A stretch of 64,000 bases of DNA, from NCBI RefSeq assembly GCF_000410515.1, contig NC_021500.1, forward strand, positions 1,364,001 to 1,428,000, written 5' to 3'. Shown here piece by piece: positions 60,569 to 64,000 of the stretch; within the stretch, counting starts at the first letter, position 1, and each line of letters starts with the position of its first letter. This stretch comes from Enterobacter sp. R4-368 (GTDB lineage Bacteria; Pseudomonadota; Gammaproteobacteria; Enterobacterales; Enterobacteriaceae). The translations under genes and the position numbers were made by a program. Under the pieces are notes generated by a model that was given only the letters and a program-made list of their open reading frames with translations, had not been told where the DNA came from and searched no databases.

Positions 60569-60584
60569 TGCACGTCTTATGCCA
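60569..60584 (-). promoter_or_regulatory. Sigma-54-type promoter of argT
   Basis: Minus-strand TGGCATAAGACGTGCA has GG and GC ten bases apart, preceded by AAG as at hisJ. A nitrogen-regulated argT promoter is known in Salmonella. Predicted start near 60558. The rest of the 274-bp argT-ubiX gap shows no gene; a weak GC stem with TTTTTT at 60747-60752 may end ubiX. Confidence 0.75.
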
Positions 60585-60773
60585 CTTTCCCGGGCGTTAA
60601 AAAACACCGCGTTAAATATGTTAATAAAACGTTGCAAACTTACTTAATGATGAAAGATAGCAGCTCTGCTGAACGAACCGCAGTGCTAACACAGCGAAAA
60701 GAGGATTAAATGTTGAGGATATGATCGCGCTTGCAGAATTGCCCCAAAAAAGCGCATGCCGGTAAGCGACGCA

Positions 60774-61355
60774 CTATTTTGCGACATCGCTCCCTTGCCA
60801 GCGGGTAAAAAGGTCGTGGGGTAATTCAATATCGAACTGATCCAGCACGCGGTTAACCGTCTGATCAACCACCTCCTGCAAACTTTGCGGGCGATGATAA
60901 AACGCCGGAACCGGCGGCATAATTACCGCTCCCAGTTCCGCCGCTTGCGTCATCAAACGCAGGTGCCCAAGGTGCAACGGTGTTTCACGCACGCACAGCA
61001 CCAGTGGTCTGCGCTCTTTGAGCACCACATCCGCCGCACGCGTCAGCAGGCTGTCGGTATAACTGTGCACAATGCCGGAAAGGGTTTTGATCGAGCATGG
61101 CAAAATCACCATGCCTGCGGTTTTAAACGAGCCGGAAGAGATACTGGCAGCGATATCGCGCGCGTCATGCACCACGTTCGCCAGCGACTGCGCATCGCGC
61201 AGCGAGTAGTCGGTTTCCAGAGAGAGGGTCTGTCGGGCGGCCTGACTCATAACCAGATGGGTTTCCACTTCCGCCACGTCACGCAGCACCTGCAGCAAGC
61301 GCACGCCGTAGATGGCACCGCTGGCGCCAGAGATCCCCACAATGAGTCGTTTCAT
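60774..61355 (-). CDS. ubiX: Flavin prenyltransferase UbiX
   Basis: Makes the prenylated-FMN cofactor for the decarboxylase UbiD in ubiquinone synthesis. It has 193 residues (189 in E. coli); start ATG 61353-61355, with GGGGCAAC upstream. FMN-binding VGISGASGAIYGVRLLQVL at the N-terminus, then ASISSGSF and LPCSIKTLSGIVHSYTD, and the conserved RETPLHLGHLRLM. Downstream of purF after a hairpin. Confidence 0.96.
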   Translation of the reverse strand: MKRLIVGISGASGAIYGVRLLQVLRDVAEVETHLVMSQAARQTLSLETDYSLRDAQSLANVVHDARDIAASISSGSFKTAGMVILPCSIKTLSGIVHSYTDSLLTRAADVVLKERRPLVLCVRETPLHLGHLRLMTQAAELGAVIMPPVPAFYHRPQSLQEVVDQTVNRVLDQFDIELPHDLFTRWQGSDVAK

Positions 61356-61417
61356 GATTGTTGCCCCTTTTTGCACGCACGAACTTTGCCTGATTATAGA
61401 GGGCGTTGCAACAGATT

Positions 61418-61440
61418 GCGCCCCTCAGAGCGAGGGGCGC
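61418..61440 (-). terminator. Hairpin after purF
   Basis: GCGCCCCTC / GAGGGGCGC, a 9-bp perfect stem with AGAGC loop, 8 bases after the purF stop. It is not followed by a T-run, so it likely acts as a 3' stabiliser or partial terminator before ubiX. Confidence 0.55.
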
Positions 61441-61447
61441 GGAAGGA

Positions 61448-62965
61448 TCAACCTTCGTTATGCATCTCTAAACTTTCCACTTCGTTCTGAAGCTGTACTG
61501 CTTTGGCATCGTCATTACGCAGGGAGTCGAGATAATCGAGGTATTGCTGATCGACATCTTTAGTGACGTAGACGCCGTTAAATACCGAGCATTCAAACTG
61601 CTGAATATCCGGGTTTTCGGCACGCACCGCGTCAATCAAATCGTTAAGATCCTGGAAAATCAGCCCGTCAGCGCCGATGATCTGGCGAATTTCGTCCACT
61701 TCACGACCGTGGGCAATCAGCTCATTTGCCGTTGGCATGTCGATACCGTAGACGTTCGGGAAACGAATTTCCGGGGCGGCAGAAGCGAGATAAACCTTCT
61801 TCGCGCCCGCTTCACGCGCCATCTCGATAATCTGCTCAGAAGTGGTGCCGCGCACGATGGAGTCATCCACCAGCAGCACGTTTTTATCGCGGAACTCGGC
61901 ACGGTTGGCGTTCAGTTTGCGGCGCACAGACTTACGGCGCAGCTGTTGGCCCGGCATGATAAAGGTGCGGCCAACATAGCGGTTTTTCACAAACCCCTGG
62001 CGGTACGGTTTGCCGAGAATACGGGCGATTTCCAGTGCGATATCGCAGGAGGTTTCCGGAATCGGAATTACCACGTCGATGTCCAGATCTTCCCACTCGC
62101 GGGCAATTTTTTCGCCAAGCTTGGTGCCCATGTTGACACGCGCGCTGTAGACGGAAATTTTGTCGATGAAGGAGTCCGGGCGTGCAAAGTAAACGTACTC
62201 GAACAGGCACGGGTTGCTGACCGGGTTGTCCGCGCACTGACGGCTGAACAACTGGCCTTTTTCAGTGATATATACCGCTTCGCCCGGCGCGATATCACGC
62301 AGGAATTCGAAGCCCAGCGTATCCAGCGCCACGCTTTCAGAGGCGACCATATACTCGGTACGGCCATCGCCGATCTCGCGTTTGCCCAGCACCAACGGAC
62401 GGATGCCATTCGGGTCGCGAAACGCGACCATGCCGTGGCCGATGATCATTGCCACACAAGCGTACGCACCGCGGATCTGGCGGTTAGTAGCGGCAATAGC
62501 GGCAAAAATGTTGTCTGCTTCCAGCGGATAGTGGCGGAAGTTATCCAACTCGCTGGCAAAGATATTGAGCAGGATTTCAGAATCAGAGGTGGTGTTAATG
62601 TGGCGACGCTTCTCTTCGAACAGCTTTTTACGCAGCTCATGCGCGTTGGTCAGATTGCCGTTGTGCGCAAGCGTAATGCCGTACGGGGAGTTAACGTAAA
62701 AAGGCTGCGCTTCTGAAGCACTGGAGCTGCCCGCCGTGGGATAACGTACGTGACCAATACCCATATTGCCCTGCATACGCTGCATATGGCGGGCTTCAAA
62801 TACATCACTCACCATGCCGTTTGCTTTACGCAGACGGAAACAGTTATTGGCATCAATTGTGATGATGCCCGCAGCATCCTGCCCACGGTGCTGAAGCACC
62901 GTCAACGCGTCATAAATCGACTGGTTTACCGGCATAAAACCGGCGATACCGACAATACCGCACAT
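61448..62965 (-). CDS. purF: Amidophosphoribosyltransferase PurF
   Basis: First committed enzyme of purine synthesis: PRPP plus glutamine to phosphoribosylamine. It has 505 residues. The N-terminal nucleophile Cys2 is exposed after Met removal ([10 protein letters not shown]); [17 protein letters not shown] and HNGNLTN belong to the glutaminase domain. The PRPP-binding loop is [18 protein letters not shown]. Part of the PurR-controlled cvpA-purF operon; the 180-bp spacer to cvpA carries a dispersed repeat. Confidence 0.98.
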   Translation of the reverse strand: MCGIVGIAGFMPVNQSIYDALTVLQHRGQDAAGIITIDANNCFRLRKANGMVSDVFEARHMQRMQGNMGIGHVRYPTAGSSSASEAQPFYVNSPYGITLAHNGNLTNAHELRKKLFEEKRRHINTTSDSEILLNIFASELDNFRHYPLEADNIFAAIAATNRQIRGAYACVAMIIGHGMVAFRDPNGIRPLVLGKREIGDGRTEYMVASESVALDTLGFEFLRDIAPGEAVYITEKGQLFSRQCADNPVSNPCLFEYVYFARPDSFIDKISVYSARVNMGTKLGEKIAREWEDLDIDVVIPIPETSCDIALEIARILGKPYRQGFVKNRYVGRTFIMPGQQLRRKSVRRKLNANRAEFRDKNVLLVDDSIVRGTTSEQIIEMAREAGAKKVYLASAAPEIRFPNVYGIDMPTANELIAHGREVDEIRQIIGADGLIFQDLNDLIDAVRAENPDIQQFECSVFNGVYVTKDVDQQYLDYLDSLRNDDAKAVQLQNEVESLEMHNEG

Positions 62966-63018
62966 ACGTCTTTTCCTCGTTAAGAGTTTGGTTTAGTAGG
63001 CGTAATTGTCGAAAACAG

Positions 63019-63111
63019 TTTGAACACGGACAGCGCGCAACAACCGGAGCGTACACGTAGTACGCGAGGATTGTGAGCACTGCCCAGGTTCAAAATGGCG
63101 AGTAAAATAGC
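63019..63111 (-). repeat. Dispersed intergenic repeat, copy B (cvpA-purF spacer)
   Basis: About 93 bases homologous to 22225-22321 in reversed sense. It is bounded by the inverted ends TTTGAAC (63019-63025) and GTTCAAA (63088-63094), with a perfect central hairpin GCGTAC-ACGTA-GTACGC. Conserved blocks: GTGCTC-CAATCCTC and GTGTACGCTCCGGTTG. It lies between two cotranscribed genes, so it is transcribed and probably folds. Confidence 0.7.
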
Positions 63112-63145
63112 CTAATACACCAAACTCTAAGCCACATCTCAGGGC

Positions 63146-63634
63146 TTATGCCCTGGGCAAGAAACTCGACGAGCTTTGCAGATAGTCAAAGAACCATCTG
63201 ATGATGAAGCTGAATTGCGGGATAAGCTGCGACTTCTGCCAGTCGTCACTTTTCGACAGGCCTGTAAAGGTATCCAGAAAGAACAGAATGGCGGCGACGA
63301 TCAGCACGCCGCGTAGCGCGCCAAAACAGATCCCCAACACCCTGTCAGTACCCGACAGGCCGGTTTTCTCCACCAGCGCACCGATCACATAGTTAACGAT
63401 AGCGCCAACAATCAGCGTCGCGATAAACAGGACCGCGATGGCGATGCCATTGCGCACCAGTTCGTCTTCAAAGCCCGTGAACCAGACAGACAGGTAAGTG
63501 TAGTAATGACTGGCGACAAAGAAAGCACAGCCCCATGTCACCAGCGATAACGCTTCACGAACAAAGCCGCGGATCAGGCTTACCAGACAAGAAAAACCAA
63601 TCACCGCAATGATGGCGTAATCAATCCAGACCAT
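63146..63634 (-). CDS. cvpA: Colicin V production protein CvpA
   Basis: Inner-membrane protein with four hydrophobic segments, needed for colicin V export and linked to envelope stress and bile resistance; molecular role unclear. It has 162 residues, as in E. coli. Starts MVWIDYAIIAVIGFSCLVSL and has GLSGTDRVLGICFGALRGVL. First gene of the PurR-regulated cvpA-purF unit. Confidence 0.96.
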   Translation of the reverse strand: MVWIDYAIIAVIGFSCLVSLIRGFVREALSLVTWGCAFFVASHYYTYLSVWFTGFEDELVRNGIAIAVLFIATLIVGAIVNYVIGALVEKTGLSGTDRVLGICFGALRGVLIVAAILFFLDTFTGLSKSDDWQKSQLIPQFSFIIRWFFDYLQSSSSFLPRA

Positions 63635-63690
63635 ATGTGTCCCACGATTTTACGCCCTGTCGTCCAGTTCGGGGCGCATTCTAACAGAAA

Positions 63691-63706
63691 AAGAAAACGT
63701 TTGCGT
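63691..63706 (-). promoter_or_regulatory. PurR operator upstream of cvpA-purF
   Basis: Minus-strand ACGCAAACGTTTTCTT is a full match to the enterobacterial PurR box. A TAGAAT -10-like hexamer lies at 63678-63683, 8 bases downstream, so the box covers the promoter. Purine repression of the operon is well known in E. coli. Confidence 0.92.
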
Positions 63707-63730
63707 AGGGATTTCCTTCCCGCGCGGAAA

Positions 63731-63763
63731 TAAAAATGGCGCTGAAAAAATATTCAACGCCAT
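63731..63763 (-). terminator. Intrinsic terminator downstream of dedD
   Basis: Minus-strand ATGGCGTTGAA pairs with TTCAGCGCCAT (11 pairs, one G-U) around a 6-base loop, followed by TTTTATTT. It separates dedD transcription from the PurR-controlled cvpA promoter. Confidence 0.88.
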
Positions 63764-63844
63764 CGGAACTTTGGCCTCTTCGGGCGTAGTAATTACTGGC
63801 TTCCCTCGCCCGCTTACCTCAACAAGTGAGGCAAGGTTGGGCCA
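63764..63844 (-). ncRNA. Candidate structured RNA in the dedD 3' region (three-way junction)
   Basis: Between the dedD stop and its terminator three stems nest without conflict. P1 is TGGCC (63840-63844) with GGCCA (63772-63776). P2 is CTTGCCTCA / TGAGGTAAG (63813-63835, 5-base loop). P3 is CGGGCG / CGCCCG (63781-63812, 20-base loop). P2 and P3 abut with no base between, and both linkers to P1 are 4 bases. I do not recognise the family. It could be a 3'-UTR-derived small RNA or a control element. Confidence 0.45.
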
Positions 63845-64000
63845 TTAATTCGCGCTATAGTTCATGACGACGCCGCTTAAACCCGAGATCTGTTTAAGCT
63901 CGCCGAGCGAATCTTTTAGCTTGTCCCGTGATGCATCCGGTCCCACCAGAATGCGGGTGATTTTACCCTGAACCGGCGTTGTCGGCGACGTGTAAACGCG
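63845..64000 (-). CDS. dedD: DedD, C-terminal end (5' part off the window)
   Basis: Last 51 codons of DedD, a SPOR-domain septal cell-division protein anchored in the inner membrane. The SPOR-domain end is readable: VQGKITRILVGPDASRDKLK then SLGELKQISGLSGVV, finishing MNYSAN and TAA at 63845-63847. In E. coli dedD is likewise directly upstream of cvpA. Confidence 0.93.
   Translation of the reverse strand, partial: RVYTSPTTPVQGKITRILVGPDASRDKLKDSLGELKQISGLSGVVMNYSAN

Noticed and set aside
61544..62716. 390-codon plus-strand frame opposite purF
   Set aside because: Shadow of purF; no start signals or domain.

Overview
The window is a contiguous piece of an Enterobacteriaceae chromosome (Escherichia/Salmonella/Enterobacter/Klebsiella group). 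Nearly every protein matches an E. coli K-12 or Salmonella core protein in length and motifs, and the gene order follows the E. coli 50-54 min region. It is not E. coli K-12: a chemotaxis cheV gene lies next to nuoN, a PTS/split-transketolase operon sits between pta and yfcD, an acetyltransferase and an unknown membrane protein lie between yfcH and hisP, and the rhm-type and arn clusters known beside glpC and nudI in E. coli are absent. An Enterobacter/Kosakonia/Klebsiella-like genus is likely, but I cannot fix it by eye. No rRNA, tRNA, insertion sequence, prophage or CRISPR array was seen.

Layout. 1-6690: glycerol-3-phosphate use, with glpTQ (glpQ cut by the window edge) diverging from glpABC. 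6714-9147: yfaY, yfaZ, nudI. 9144-16131: menaquinone operon menF-D-H-B-C-E on the minus strand with overlapping genes, preceded by elaB and elaA. 17102-19122: rbn and cheV on the plus strand. 19197-34339: complete NADH dehydrogenase I operon nuoA-N with fused nuoCD. 34810-36850: a candidate small ORF, lrhA, and a long AT-rich gap. 36851-42491: alaA, yfbR, yfbS, yfbT, yfbU, yfbV. 42828-46247: ackA-pta. 46311-51581: split transketolase, ascorbate-type PTS (IIC, IIB, IIA) and a divergent LacI-family regulator. 51582-56397: yfcD, yfcE, yfcF, yfcG, yfcH, a GNAT enzyme and a membrane protein. 56404-60499: histidine/lysine-arginine-ornithine ABC uptake (hisP, hisM, hisQ, hisJ, argT). 60774-64000: ubiX, purF, cvpA and the 3' end of dedD.

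How the genes fit together. GlpT imports glycerol-3-phosphate, GlpQ makes it in the periplasm, and GlpABC oxidises it anaerobically into the menaquinone pool built by the men genes. The nuo complex feeds the quinone pool from NADH, ackA-pta handles overflow acetate, and ubiX serves ubiquinone synthesis. The hisJ and argT genes encode two binding proteins that share one membrane transporter, and each has a sigma-54-like promoter.

The most interesting parts are: the orphan PTS plus split transketolase operon, whose acceptor-site residues differ from E. coli TktA and which has two LacI-type operators; a three-way-junction RNA followed by a terminator just after dedD; a small ORF with a strong Shine-Dalgarno sequence and its own terminator between lrhA and nuoA; a nested inverted repeat that can hide the menF ribosome binding site; a terminator-like hairpin in the ackA leader; and two copies of a roughly 95-bp dispersed repeat inside operons.
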